Shown: one piece after another, positions 1-7,761 of the stretch
Numbering within the stretch: position 1 is the first letter of the stretch
How the letters are laid out: every line of letters starts with the position of its first letter
Assembly (NCBI RefSeq): GCF_001006005.1
Contig: NZ_CP011254.1
Location: forward strand, 1,488,001 to 1,552,000
From: Serratia fonticola
Lineage (GTDB): Bacteria; Pseudomonadota; Gammaproteobacteria; Enterobacterales; Enterobacteriaceae
DNA length: 64,000 nucleotides
Direction: 5' to 3'
Made by a program: the position numbers and the translations under genes
The notes under the pieces: generated by a model
Told to the model about the DNA's origin: nothing
Databases searched by the model: none
What the model saw: the letters and a program-made list of their open reading frames with translations, nothing else

Positions 1-1171
1 AGCCATTCACCAGTACGGCCCGGATTACGGCTTCGATACTACCGTCAACGCCTTTGACTGGAAACGTCTGATCGCCAACCGCACCGCCTACATCGATCGT
101 ATTCATACTTCCTACGATAACGTGCTGGGTAAAAACAAGGTTGACGTGATCAAAGGTTTTGCCCGTTTTATTGACGCGCATACCGTAGAAGTTAACGGCG
201 AGAAAATCACCGCCGACCATATTCTGATCGCGACCGGTGGCCGCCCGAGCCATCCGTCGATCCCAGGTGCCGAATACGGCATAGACTCCGACGGCTTCTT
301 TGAGCTGGATGCCATGCCAAAACGCGTGGCAGTGGTAGGTGCTGGCTACATCGCGGTAGAAATTGCCGGTGTGATGAACGCGCTGGGAGCGGAAACGCAC
401 CTGTTCGTGCGTAAACACGCCCCGCTGCGTACCTTCGATCCGATGATTGTTGAAACCCTGGTTGAGGTGATGAACACCGAAGGGCCAACCCTGCACACCG
501 AATCCCTTCCAAAATCCATCGTCAAAAACGCCGACGGCAGCCTGACGCTGGCGTTGGAAAACGGCAAAGAGTTCACCGTGGACAGCCTGGTCTGGGCCAT
601 CGGCCGCGAACCAGCGACCGATAATCTGAACCTGGCAGTGACCGGCGTGAAAACCAATGCCAAAGGTTACATCGAAGTCGACAAATTCCAGAACACCAAC
701 GTGAAAGGCATCTACGCGGTAGGTGACAACACCGGTGCGGTTGAGCTGACCCCGGTTGCCGTCGCCGCTGGCCGTCGCCTGTCCGAGCGCCTGTTCAACA
801 ACAAGCCGGACGAACATCTGGACTACAGCAACATCGCCACCGTGGTGTTCAGCCACCCGCCAATTGGCACCATTGGCCTGACCGAACCGCAGGCGAAGGA
901 GCAGTTTGGCGAGGACAAAGTGAAGGTCTATAAATCGTCCTTCACCGCCATGTACAGCGCCGTAACTCAGCATCGCCAGCCGTGCCGCATGAAGCTGGTA
1001 TGTGTGGGTGAAGAAGAGAAGATCGTTGGCCTGCACGGGATTGGCTTTGGCATGGATGAAATCCTGCAGGGCTTTGCCGTGGCAATCAAGATGGGCGCGA
1101 CCAAGAAAGACTTCGACAACACCGTGGCGATCCACCCAACCGCAGCGGAAGAATTCGTGACTATGCGGTAA
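1..1171 (+). CDS. gor: Glutathione-disulfide reductase (5' truncated by window edge)
   Basis: Cytosolic FAD flavoenzyme that reduces glutathione disulfide with NADPH. The reading frame is open from base 2 to the TAA at 1169-1171, so the N-terminal FAD-binding part with the redox cysteines lies outside the window. Visible are the NADPH-binding Rossmann motif ([14 protein letters not shown], around base 330), the second FAD motif ending in GIYAVGD (near 710-730), and the C-terminal dimerisation domain ending [12 protein letters not shown], which carries the conserved active-site His of the family (AIHPTAAEE). In E. coli gor is also followed by a variable region before yhjD, as here. A hairpin terminator follows at once. 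Identification is secure; only the start is missing. Confidence 0.97.
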   Translation, partial: AIHQYGPDYGFDTTVNAFDWKRLIANRTAYIDRIHTSYDNVLGKNKVDVIKGFARFIDAHTVEVNGEKITADHILIATGGRPSHPSIPGAEYGIDSDGFFELDAMPKRVAVVGAGYIAVEIAGVMNALGAETHLFVRKHAPLRTFDPMIVETLVEVMNTEGPTLHTESLPKSIVKNADGSLTLALENGKEFTVDSLVWAIGREPATDNLNLAVTGVKTNAKGYIEVDKFQNTNVKGIYAVGDNTGAVELTPVAVAAGRRLSERLFNNKPDEHLDYSNIATVVFSHPPIGTIGLTEPQAKEQFGEDKVKVYKSSFTAMYSAVTQHRQPCRMKLVCVGEEEKIVGLHGIGFGMDEILQGFAVAIKMGATKKDFDNTVAIHPTAAEEFVTMR

Positions 1172-1190
1172 TAGTGCATTCCTAACTGTA

Positions 1191-1217
1191 AAACCGACTG
1201 TAAAAGGTCGGTTTTTG
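1191..1217 (+). terminator. Rho-independent terminator of gor
   Basis: An 8-bp perfect stem, AAACCGAC (1191-1198) with GTCGGTTT (1207-1214), is followed by more T residues. It starts 20 bases after the gor stop. Confidence 0.85.
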
Positions 1218-1387
1218 CTTTTATTCAGCGTATAAATGCTGATTAAGGTAATTGAATATCCCCGTCATGGTGTTTATATCACTGCAAAATTATCGTTCAT
1301 TAAGATAAATCGTTCGTTTAAATATAACTTCTTAAATATCACCTCAACGAGGTGCCGATTTTCGAGCACAATCGCGCCCAGCACGCC

Positions 1388-1393
1388 TATAAT
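1388..1393 (+). promoter_or_regulatory. Candidate -10 box of the M-box transcript
   Basis: A consensus TATAAT lies about 20 bases before the first helix of the M-box, so transcription would start near 1400, where a riboswitch leader needs it. No good -35 element is seen (TTCGAG at 1361 is poor and too far). I looked for the paired half-sites of a PhoP box in this upstream region and did not find a convincing one. Confidence 0.4.
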
Positions 1394-1413
1394 CACCGCG
1401 TAGTTATATGCAG

Positions 1414-1592
1414 TATCTCGTTTGGCGAGGCTCCTATACAAACACAGGTTACTGATCTGACGACATCGAGAGATGCCCAAGGTTAAGACAGGCTTTATCG
1501 GATTAAGGTTCAGCCCAAGGTAACTTCTGAACTGTTCTTCAGATACATTGTTCAGATACGTTGTATAGTGCTAAAACCTGGACGCGGAGATA
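1414..1592 (+). ncRNA. M-box (ykoK-type) Mg2+ riboswitch candidate
   Basis: The leader holds the conserved words of the M-box in the right order: GGCGAGGCTCCTATA (1424-1438), AACACAGG (1441-1448), GATGCCCAAGG (1472-1482), CAGCCCAAGG (1511-1520) and TAGTGCTAAAACC (1566-1578). The outer helix P1 can form from TATCT (1414-1418) with AGATA (1588-1592), plus an inner CGT/ACG pairing. In the known family, Mg2+ binding compacts the aptamer and stops expression of Mg2+ transport genes. Here a terminator-like hairpin follows at 1721, then an MgtS-like small gene. I recognised it from remembered consensus; a covariance-model search would settle it. Confidence 0.72.
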
Positions 1593-1720
1593 GGCTTTCT
1601 GCACTCCCCCTCTTTGGTTTACTCCCCTATGCGATGCACTGTTGAAGTTTAAACAGCAATAGGGTCAATGACTTCCAGACTCCTCAGCGATGACCGCTAC
1701 CGCGCCAGCAACACAGGCGG

Positions 1721-1757
1721 GTCAGCCATTGCTAACTCTTTGAACGCTGACTTTTTC
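1721..1757 (+). terminator. Candidate terminator between M-box and small membrane gene
   Basis: GTCAGC (1721-1726) pairs with GCTGAC (1746-1751) and is followed directly by TTTTT (1752-1756). The stem is short (6 bp) with a 19-nt loop, so it is only moderately convincing. Its position between the M-box and the first gene fits the expression platform of a transcription-terminating riboswitch. Confidence 0.45.
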
Positions 1758-1860
1758 TCCGCGCAGGTACCCTGACGGTGAATGAAGCCAGAGACTACGT
1801 TGCACACTTACTTTTAACCACAGAGGTCGTTATCGATTACAGTTAACCGAGGATAAAATT

Positions 1861-1953
1861 ATGGGAAATATGATGTTTTTTATGGGATTTTTGTTTTTCG
1901 TCAGCTCACTGGGGCTGATTGCAGCCTATCTGAGCACCAAATGGGATGACTAA
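1861..1953 (+). CDS. mgtS: MgtS-like small inner-membrane protein (30 aa)
   Basis: A 30-codon ORF with a GAGGA Shine-Dalgarno (around 1849-1853) placed 7 bases before the ATG. The product is one hydrophobic helix flanked by MGNMMFFM at the N-terminus and AAYLSTKWDD at the C-terminus. This closely matches E. coli MgtS (YneM), a 31-aa protein starting MLGNMNVFM and ending AAYFSHKWDD, which protects the Mg2+ transporter MgtA from FtsH and also acts on PitA. In E. coli mgtS is under PhoPQ. Here it lies downstream of an apparent Mg2+ riboswitch, which independently supports a role in Mg2+ stress. No mgtA is in the window. The ORF is easily missed by gene callers because of its length. Confidence 0.8.
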   Translation: MGNMMFFMGFLFFVSSLGLIAAYLSTKWDD

Positions 1954-1978
1954 TGAACGAAAAAGATCCGCCTAGCAT

Positions 1979-2019
1979 CATCCTCCCCGTAGCCTCATCA
2001 AATCATTGCGGGGAGGATG
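1979..2019. repeat. Perfect 11-bp inverted repeat between mgtS-like gene and next ORF
   Basis: CATCCTCCCCG (1979-1989) and CGGGGAGGATG (2009-2019) are perfect complements with a 19-nt loop. There is no T-run on either side, so it is not a standard intrinsic terminator. It may stabilise the 3' end of the mgtS-like message or help separate it from the next gene. Confidence 0.6.
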
Positions 2020-2053
2020 AATAACCGCAATAAACGGACGGTATTTACCGCGC

Positions 2054-2242
2054 GTGATAATGATGATGATTTTTATTCTTGGATTGCTGTACGCTATTTT
2101 TATGATCTCGGTAGGAATTAATGAGATTTATTTACATTCCACCGGTCAAACTGCATTTCTCTCCTGTTTATTGCTGACAGCTACCGCAAGCTTGCTGCTC
2201 GTCGCTTTTGTCTGGCAATGTTCCGTAAAAACCAAACGCTGA
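2054..2242 (+). CDS. Small two-helix membrane protein, unknown function
   Basis: A 62-codon ORF, GTG start at 2054 or ATG at 2060, with two hydrophobic stretches (about residues 4-22 and 33-54) separated by a short polar loop, and a basic C-terminus (SVKTKR). No clear ribosome-binding site is seen, which lowers confidence. It sits 100 bp after the MgtS-like gene and 16 bp before a CDF metal transporter on the same strand, so it could be a small partner of either. I do not recognise the family. It may also be a fortuitous ORF, but the clean hydrophobic pattern and tight spacing favour a real gene. Confidence 0.5.
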   Translation: MIMMMIFILGLLYAIFMISVGINEIYLHSTGQTAFLSCLLLTATASLLLVAFVWQCSVKTKR

Positions 2243-2258
2243 TTTTTTTAATTCAACT

Positions 2259-3635
2259 ATGAGCTGTGCTATGCAAAATCAAAAACAGGCCGTCGCCCGA
2301 AACTCGATGATTATCAGCGGATTGTTGGCGTTAGGTAAATTTATCGCGGGTATATTTACCGGCAGTATTGGCCTGATATCCGAAGGTATCCATTCATTTA
2401 CCGATTTTATTGCCACCAGCATCACCTGGTGGGCGGTGAGCGTCAGCGATAAGCCTGCTGATGATGACCATCACTTCGGCCATGGCAAGGTTGAGAATCT
2501 GGCCGCATTGTTTGAGGTACTCCTCCTGCTGGCGGCTGGGGGTTGGATCGTCTTTGAAGCAGTAAGCAGCCTGATAGGTGAGGCAAACCAGATTGTGGCT
2601 GCACCGGTAGTGATTGCGGTACTGCTGGTGTCCATTGTGGTTGACTTCTTCCGTGTCCGGGCCTTGAACCGTGTGGCCAAAGCCACCAACAGCGCGGCTC
2701 TGGAAGCCGATGCTCTGCATTTCTTCTCCGATATGTTGTCTTCCGGCGTGGTGCTGTTGGGCATGGTTTTTGTGCTATTTGGTTTTGCCCGTGCGGACGC
2801 ACTAGCGGCACTGATCGTCGCCTGCTTTATCCTGACTGCCGCCTTGAAGCTAGGAAAACGCTCCTTTGATTCCCTGATTGATACTGCACCTGCTGGCACG
2901 CGGGAAGATATCGCGGCCCTGCTTAATGATTTCCCCGCGGTGCTGTCTACAGAAAATATTCGCCTACGCAGTGGCGGAGCCACGCTGTTTATCGAGGTGA
3001 GCGTTGGGGTATGCCGGACGCTACCGCTTGAGCGGATCAAGGAATTGAAGCAGGCCGTTACCGCCAAGCTTGAACAGCAATACGCCAACTCGGAAGTGCG
3101 GGTGATTGCCCTCCCTCAAGCCAGAAGTGATGAAGATCTGGCAACCCGTATTCGCATGCTGGCCGCCAACCATGGGGCCGTGGTGCAGAGCCTTTCGCTA
3201 CAACAATTGGCAGACCGTGTGGCGATCGGGATGGATCTGTTGGTTCCGGCCAATGCCAGCGTAGAGCAGGCGCATGATATTGCCAGCGAAGTGGAGGAGG
3301 CCCTACGCCAGACGTTGGGCGAAAATACGGAGATCGAAACCCACCTGGAGCCCCAGATGCTGGATTGGCTGACTAGCCAGGATGTGGAACACGGCGAACT
3401 GGCGAAGATTGAACAAGCATTGACGGTTTCGGCGCAAAATAGCGGATTGGTGCAAGACATCCATGATATCCGGGCGCGAGAAACGCCACAGGGCGTGATT
3501 GTGAATTTTCACTGTCGAGCCCTTCCAGCCTTGTCGATTTCTGCGGTGCACGATGCGGTGGACCATATTGAACGGCAATTGAGAATACAATTCCCGATGG
3601 TATCACGGGTGGTGGGGCATGTTGAGCCGCTGTGA
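2259..3635 (+). CDS. Cation diffusion facilitator (CDF) family metal transporter
   Basis: A 458-aa inner-membrane protein of the CDF family, which exports divalent metals in exchange for protons. Six transmembrane helices are followed by a cytoplasmic region. The paired metal-site motifs HxxxD are present in helix 2 (H45-D49, in GIHSFTD) and helix 5 (H154-D158, in LHFFSD), with a His/Asp-rich loop DDDHHFGHG after helix 2. The C-terminal part (from about residue 205) is long, about 250 residues, and looks like two or more CDF-dimerisation-like domains; most CDFs have one. H-D/H-D sites occur in iron, zinc, cobalt and other subgroups, so the metal is not certain. Its place after a Mg2+ riboswitch and an MgtS-like gene suggests a link with Mg2+ or Mn2+ balance. 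An inner ATG at 2271 is an alternative start; neither has a strong RBS. Confidence 0.88.
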   Translation: MSCAMQNQKQAVARNSMIISGLLALGKFIAGIFTGSIGLISEGIHSFTDFIATSITWWAVSVSDKPADDDHHFGHGKVENLAALFEVLLLLAAGGWIVFEAVSSLIGEANQIVAAPVVIAVLLVSIVVDFFRVRALNRVAKATNSAALEADALHFFSDMLSSGVVLLGMVFVLFGFARADALAALIVACFILTAALKLGKRSFDSLIDTAPAGTREDIAALLNDFPAVLSTENIRLRSGGATLFIEVSVGVCRTLPLERIKELKQAVTAKLEQQYANSEVRVIALPQARSDEDLATRIRMLAANHGAVVQSLSLQQLADRVAIGMDLLVPANASVEQAHDIASEVEEALRQTLGENTEIETHLEPQMLDWLTSQDVEHGELAKIEQALTVSAQNSGLVQDIHDIRARETPQGVIVNFHCRALPALSISAVHDAVDHIERQLRIQFPMVSRVVGHVEPL

Positions 3636-3670
3636 TCTCTCACAGCGGAATGATTTGTTAAAGCGCAGCA

Positions 3671-3697
3671 TGGGCTGATTTAATTAGCCCATTCTTT
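3671..3697 (+). terminator. Hairpin between convergent CDF and ligase genes
   Basis: TGGGCT (3671-3676) pairs with AGCCCA (3686-3691), extended by A/T pairs inside, followed by TTCTTT. It lies between two convergent genes and could serve the CDF gene. Confidence 0.55.
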
Positions 3698-3707
3698 GCC
3701 TATTGAC

Positions 3708-5411
3708 TTAAAAGACAACCTGGGCAAAACGGGGATCCTCTGGAAACAGCGATGCCGCTTCCTGCCGCAATGCGTCAGCCCGCGCAGATTTCTGCTGACG
3801 CAAGATCACCAACAGGTTGGCGTAAACGTTCTTATCAATACGGTGATTCAAATAGTCCTGCGCCCATTGGGCGTAGGTTTCCAGTTGCTGCTCGTCACGA
3901 GTTTGGTTAAAGGCTAACAGCCCACCCAATTGTCGATCAAATTGCAGGCGATCGTCATGCATCCAGCTTGACCAACCTGGCAACGCTTCCACCTGCCGCA
4001 TATCCTGTAAGCCCCTGCGTTCCGCCTGGGTCAATACCACCCCGCTGTAAAACCCTGTCGTCATAGTGAACAGCGCGGCCAACGACAGAGCTAACATCGG
4101 CCATTTCAAACGTTTTAATTCCATGCCAGTGCTAAGTCCTGGGCCAACCAGTCGATCGAGCATGGCCAGCAACAGCAGGAATACTAGCCAGTGCAGAGCC
4201 GACAGGTAAAATGGATATTCTGTTTGGCTATGCAACGCAATCGGCAACAGTGCCACACACAATGCCAATGCCTCACCCGCCGACGCTTTACCGTATGAGA
4301 AAGCTTGCATATCGCGCAAACGGGAGCGGGCCACCAACTTCAGGCCCGCCCATACCAGTATCAGCATGCCCAGCAGCGCAATAAGGCCCCCTTCGACCCA
4401 CCACAGTAATAGCTCGTTGTGCGGGTGGCGGGCAATTCCCACACCTTGCGTGGACAGCCCTTGCGCCAACCGAAAATGCTGAAAACTGTACTCAAAGCCG
4501 CCATAGCCCCAGCCGGTCAGTGGTTTTTCGGCGATCATAGCCAGTGTGTCGTGCAGCATGACAAAGCGTGCATAGTTGGAGCCAGAGTGACTGGCATAGC
4601 GCAAAGCACCGCCCAGATCATTGCCCAACCACAATACCAAAGCCGCTATGGCGCCGCCTGTAACTAGCAGAGTCGAAATGGCTACAGCCCGCGAATAACG
4701 GCGGCCAAAGCACAGGACAAACAGCCCCAGCACTAAGATCCCCGCCAGCCAACCAGTACGGGATTGTACCCACACCAATACCATTGGCAGCACCACCAAC
4801 GCCACGATCAAAGCACAGCGACGCCAATATTCTGCTCGAGGTTGCACCAAGCTAAATCCCGGCAGCAGAAATGCCGCCAGCGCCAGCGCTAAACCGGTAG
4901 CGATAAAACTCGCCAACACGTTGGGCTGCTGGAAGATACCGAAGGCGCGGGAGCTGTCAGAAGGGATCCAGTATTGTGCTATCTGCGGGGCAAATAGCTG
5001 CAATAACACAATTAGCGCCTGAAATACGACTGCCAATAGGATCAAGTACAGCACCGCATGTCGCTGACCTACGCTCATGCGCACCTGCAACCAGGTGAAA
5101 TAGAACCCTGCACCGGCGAACAAACCGGCTAGACGCCAAAAGGCCCCACTTTGCCATTCAGGCCGGGTAAAAAGGATCGGCAGCGCCAGAAACAGGCAAG
5201 CCGCCAGAATCGCTCGACTGGTCGGCGTGATGACAGTGCAATGCAACAGTGGCACCCGCCAGCATACAATCATTAACAGCGCAGCCCCGCCGTAGATCAG
5301 CAGATTAAACGGCAGCGCCAAGCCAACCCCGCCGGGGTTAGGCACATATATTACCAATGGCATATAAAGCAAAAAGACCAATAAGAATAAAATGCGATCG
5401 AACAGCATCAA
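3708..5411 (-). CDS. O-antigen ligase / PglL-type oligosaccharyltransferase family membrane protein
   Basis: A 567-aa polytopic inner-membrane protein with about 12 hydrophobic segments and a soluble C-terminal tail. It has the layout of the Wzy_C family: a large periplasmic loop with the conserved RHPHNELLLWWVEGG segment, whose His is functionally important in WaaL and PglL ligases. The roughly 150-residue tail after the last helix is typical of the PglL/ComP-type protein O-glycosylation subgroup (Wzy_C_2). These enzymes move lipid-linked glycans to lipid A core, polymer or pilin. No other polysaccharide genes lie next to it. The next operon on the same strand encodes fimbriae, which makes a pilin or adhesin target thinkable but unproven. 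The start can be 5411 or the next ATG. Confidence 0.82.
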   Translation of the reverse strand: MMLFDRILFLLVFLLYMPLVIYVPNPGGVGLALPFNLLIYGGAALLMIVCWRVPLLHCTVITPTSRAILAACLFLALPILFTRPEWQSGAFWRLAGLFAGAGFYFTWLQVRMSVGQRHAVLYLILLAVVFQALIVLLQLFAPQIAQYWIPSDSSRAFGIFQQPNVLASFIATGLALALAAFLLPGFSLVQPRAEYWRRCALIVALVVLPMVLVWVQSRTGWLAGILVLGLFVLCFGRRYSRAVAISTLLVTGGAIAALVLWLGNDLGGALRYASHSGSNYARFVMLHDTLAMIAEKPLTGWGYGGFEYSFQHFRLAQGLSTQGVGIARHPHNELLLWWVEGGLIALLGMLILVWAGLKLVARSRLRDMQAFSYGKASAGEALALCVALLPIALHSQTEYPFYLSALHWLVFLLLLAMLDRLVGPGLSTGMELKRLKWPMLALSLAALFTMTTGFYSGVVLTQAERRGLQDMRQVEALPGWSSWMHDDRLQFDRQLGGLLAFNQTRDEQQLETYAQWAQDYLNHRIDKNVYANLLVILRQQKSARADALRQEAASLFPEDPRFAQVVF

Positions 5412-5607
5412 AATATCCTGCGGAAGAATTAAAAAGGAGTACGTTTAGCGCACTAAGCCTGGACTAGGCGCCAGATAGGTGATTATTTTGAAACCGGTAC
5501 TCCCTAGCTAACAATGACGGCAATGCATCCGAATATAAACGCTCGCGTCCAGCAGTTCCTCAATACTGTAGTAGTCAGTAAGAAGCCGGCGGGTGCCAAA
5601 CAGATTT

Positions 5608-6432
5608 CTAGAGGTATTCTAGTGCGTAGACAAATGTCCCACTGTACTGACCGGGTTTTGCCGCATTCGTCTTCAGGTCGAAGGTAACGGGGATTACCTT
5701 CGACTCACCTGCATATACCCTGGTGTATTGAGCCGGTGGCAGGGTAGAGACGGAAATACCTTGGCCTGGGGTGATGGTCGTAGGGCCCAGTACTCGCAAT
5801 CGTACGTCTGCCTGACCGTCGCCAGTGCAAGAAACGAGGAAGTTTTCCGTTCGGCGAACAGGGTCATCCGACCGGAAAGCCACAGTATCTGGAGCCTTAA
5901 TAGCACAGTTAAACTTGGTATTTATGTCTGCTACATAAGCCCCCATAATGATGTTATTTCCATCACCCGTACAGGTCCCTATCTCAAGCACGAATTGGGA
6001 CTTTTCATTAGTAAAGGATGTTTTGCGCAGAGTTAAATTGCGGATGAGAGGTAAGTAGTTACTCGCTATATGTTTTTGTACCGCAACCAGCAGGCTGTCA
6101 CTGGATGGAGGAAGACAGAAAGTTTCTGGAATCGTGGTGCTAAGTGCCTGCAAGTCAATGTTCAAAAGTACGAAAGCGTTAGTGTAACTAGAATTACGGT
6201 TGGTGGAGCGAAACAACTTATGTATGCGGAGGCTTTTGATTGTCAGATAACGTTCGTCTTCAAGGGTGTAATCCCAGGTCATGCCATCGCTTATTGGGTA
6301 ATAGGACGCTAGGGGAAGCGCCTGGACATCCATTTGCGTCCAGGCAAACGACGGTATGGAGGTGAAAAGTGACAAAAGCATGACTGGGAGAAGAACCCAG
6401 TAGCGGTAAAAGTGGGGTATAATGGGTTTCAC
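5608..6432 (-). CDS. Fimbrial tip adhesin-like protein (MrpH-type position)
   Basis: A 274-aa exported protein, GTG start with GAGG upstream, and a signal peptide ending near SIPSFAWT. It is the last gene of the fimbrial operon. Length (MrpH of Proteus is 275 aa) and place match the two-domain tip adhesin MrpH. The C-terminal half looks like a pilin domain: two disulfide-type cysteine pairs (CTGD around residue 154, NCAIK, SCTGD) and a terminal strand GQYSGTFVYALEYL resembling the donor-strand end of pilins. The N-terminal half, with the CLPP cysteine, would be the receptor-binding domain. Base composition is clearly lower in GC than the usher, as is usual for adhesins under diversifying selection. 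The receptor cannot be inferred. Confidence 0.7.
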   Translation of the reverse strand: MKPIIPHFYRYWVLLPVMLLSLFTSIPSFAWTQMDVQALPLASYYPISDGMTWDYTLEDERYLTIKSLRIHKLFRSTNRNSSYTNAFVLLNIDLQALSTTIPETFCLPPSSDSLLVAVQKHIASNYLPLIRNLTLRKTSFTNEKSQFVLEIGTCTGDGNNIIMGAYVADINTKFNCAIKAPDTVAFRSDDPVRRTENFLVSCTGDGQADVRLRVLGPTTITPGQGISVSTLPPAQYTRVYAGESKVIPVTFDLKTNAAKPGQYSGTFVYALEYL

Positions 6433-6484
6433 ACGTAGCCTCGGTTGTTATCATTATTTAATCATCTGGCAGAGAGCTCGTCCT

Positions 6485-6736
6485 TTATGTATTAAAAAGG
6501 TCCAGCCTTGATTCTGCCCCTATCTCGCCCGCACTTATGTTTGCGGATTCTATCGGCGAGCCTGTTCGTAAAGCCGCACGCGTTGCACGATGGTTATCTA
6601 ACGCACTGGAGTTATGACACAAGGGATTAAAATCAAAGTCCGCCTCAATCTTTCCTGACGGAGGAGGGGACAGTGGATTGCAAAAACACTCCAGTCCAAA
6701 ACTCATACAGCCGCTTAACGCTGCGCTGTTATTCAT
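6485..6736 (-). CDS. Possible small ORF between pilin and adhesin genes (83 aa)
   Basis: An ATG at 6736 overlaps the stop codon of the upstream pilin gene and opens an 83-codon frame to 6485, followed 52 bp later by the adhesin gene. The predicted protein has five cysteines and no signal peptide, and resembles no fimbrial family I know. The MR/P operon has no gene at this place. It may be a non-coding spacer, a decayed gene, or a coupled small ORF. Confidence 0.25.
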   Translation of the reverse strand: MNNSAALSGCMSFGLECFCNPLSPPPSGKIEADFDFNPLCHNSSALDNHRATRAALRTGSPIESANISAGEIGAESRLDLFNT

Positions 6737-7259
6737 ATTCCAAACTAATGGTTGCCTGTGCATTGAAGGTCCCGCGTCCGATGGTTCTTTGCGCTAACGC
6801 TTCAGGCTCACCCTTAACAAAAGCATGAACCGTCAGGATATTGGCCCCGCTGACCAGCTTTTGCGCTTTGCCCGGCACATTGATCGGCAGTAGCTCTCCC
6901 TGTGGTGTCTCCATACCGATGGCGATGCCGCTAGCCACGCTGGTACCGTTCAGCGCCAGTAACCCCGGCAGCGCTATGCTTTCATCTCCGCTGAAAGTGA
7001 CTTTGACCTTTTCCCCCATGCTGAGATCGCACTGCGCCAAACGTAGCTCAAACGCCTTACCTTTAGTTCGGGTGTTCATATACAGGTATTTATCGATCAC
7101 CGTATCAAAATCCAACACCACCGTTTCATCACCCGGCAGGATCACACAAGGCTCTGCCACCAACGCCCCGTACAAGCGCATATTCTTCACCGCCAAACTC
7201 GGTTGACAGCACAACAACAACAGCGCCGTCGTAGCGCACCAGCCTGATTTGTTAACCAT
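6729..7259 (-). CDS. Minor fimbrial subunit (MrpG-like)
   Basis: A 176-aa pilin-fold protein of the chaperone-usher pathway. I chose the ATG at 7259 because GCGGAG lies 8 bases upstream; an upstream ATG at 7277 overlaps the previous stop but lacks a suitable RBS. The signal peptide ends near SLAVKN. Pilin features are the two cysteines (EPCVIL and AQCDLS), the central TFSGDES...LPGLLALNG segment shared with the major pilin, and the terminal beta strand FNAQATISLEYE. Similarity to the major subunit in the GLLAL-to-terminus part is strong. By order it matches MrpG/PapE-K-type tip fibrillum subunits. Confidence 0.85.
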   Translation of the reverse strand: MVNKSGWCATTALLLLCCQPSLAVKNMRLYGALVAEPCVILPGDETVVLDFDTVIDKYLYMNTRTKGKAFELRLAQCDLSMGEKVKVTFSGDESIALPGLLALNGTSVASGIAIGMETPQGELLPINVPGKAQKLVSGANILTVHAFVKGEPEALAQRTIGRGTFNAQATISLEYE

Positions 7260-7273
7260 GGCTATTCTCCGCT

Positions 7274-7747
7274 TCATTGATACACCGCCAGCAAAGTGGC
7301 GGTAGCCACGAATTTTCCACTTTTCAGGGTGGCACCTGGCCGCTTGACCGGCACCGCCGTCAGCGTTGGTGCTACATTCGGGATGGGGAGCGGCTTATTG
7401 AGAATAAACCGTTCATTGTTTTGCAGCAGGCGGATCGCCAAGTCGTCCATATCGGTTTGGATCGCCGCCGCGTCGTAATCCGCCGCGCTACCGACCACCT
7501 CCAGCGTCATATTCCATGCCTCGACGCTGGGGTCACAGGAGATCGTGTAAGTCACCGGCCGTAGATAGTTAACGCCATCCACTTTGCTCACCCCTACACG
7601 ATCGCCAAAATTAACCTCTATTTCATCGCCGTCTTTAATGGTGCACGGTGGTGGTTCAATCAACATGCCGGTAAAACTCATGTTCTCTACCGCGAACACT
7701 GGGCCAGCGAAGACTATTAATAGAAAAATGCTGCCATATCGCACCAT
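7274..7747 (-). CDS. Minor fimbrial subunit (MrpF-like)
   Basis: A 157-aa exported pilin-like protein. The ATG at 7747 has AGGG nine bases upstream; the longer GTG start at 7765 overlaps the previous stop codon. The signal peptide (ending VFAVEN) is followed by a short chain with cysteines in PPPCTIKDGDEIEVNFGD and YTISCDP, the pattern shared by MrpE/MrpF- and PapF/PapK-type adaptor subunits. The C-terminus ends ATATLLAVYQ, the strand that a chaperone would cap. It shares the PPPC...EVNFGD and PVKRPGATLKSG signatures with the next upstream gene, pointing to duplication of an adaptor gene. Confidence 0.85.
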   Translation of the reverse strand: MVRYGSIFLLIVFAGPVFAVENMSFTGMLIEPPPCTIKDGDEIEVNFGDRVGVSKVDGVNYLRPVTYTISCDPSVEAWNMTLEVVGSAADYDAAAIQTDMDDLAIRLLQNNERFILNKPLPIPNVAPTLTAVPVKRPGATLKSGKFVATATLLAVYQ

Positions 7748-7761
7748 GACCTTATTCCCTT

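Noticed and set aside
1261..1330. Possible PhoP box (TGTTTA at about 1270)
   Set aside because: Only one half-site; the second half-site at the proper spacing does not match.
1274..1480. 68-aa ORF on the minus strand
   Set aside because: It lies over the M-box and its promoter, has no RBS and no family features.
1953..2024. 23-codon ORF overlapping the mgtS-like stop codon
   Set aside because: Most of it is the perfect inverted repeat 1979-2019, so codons are explained by the hairpin.
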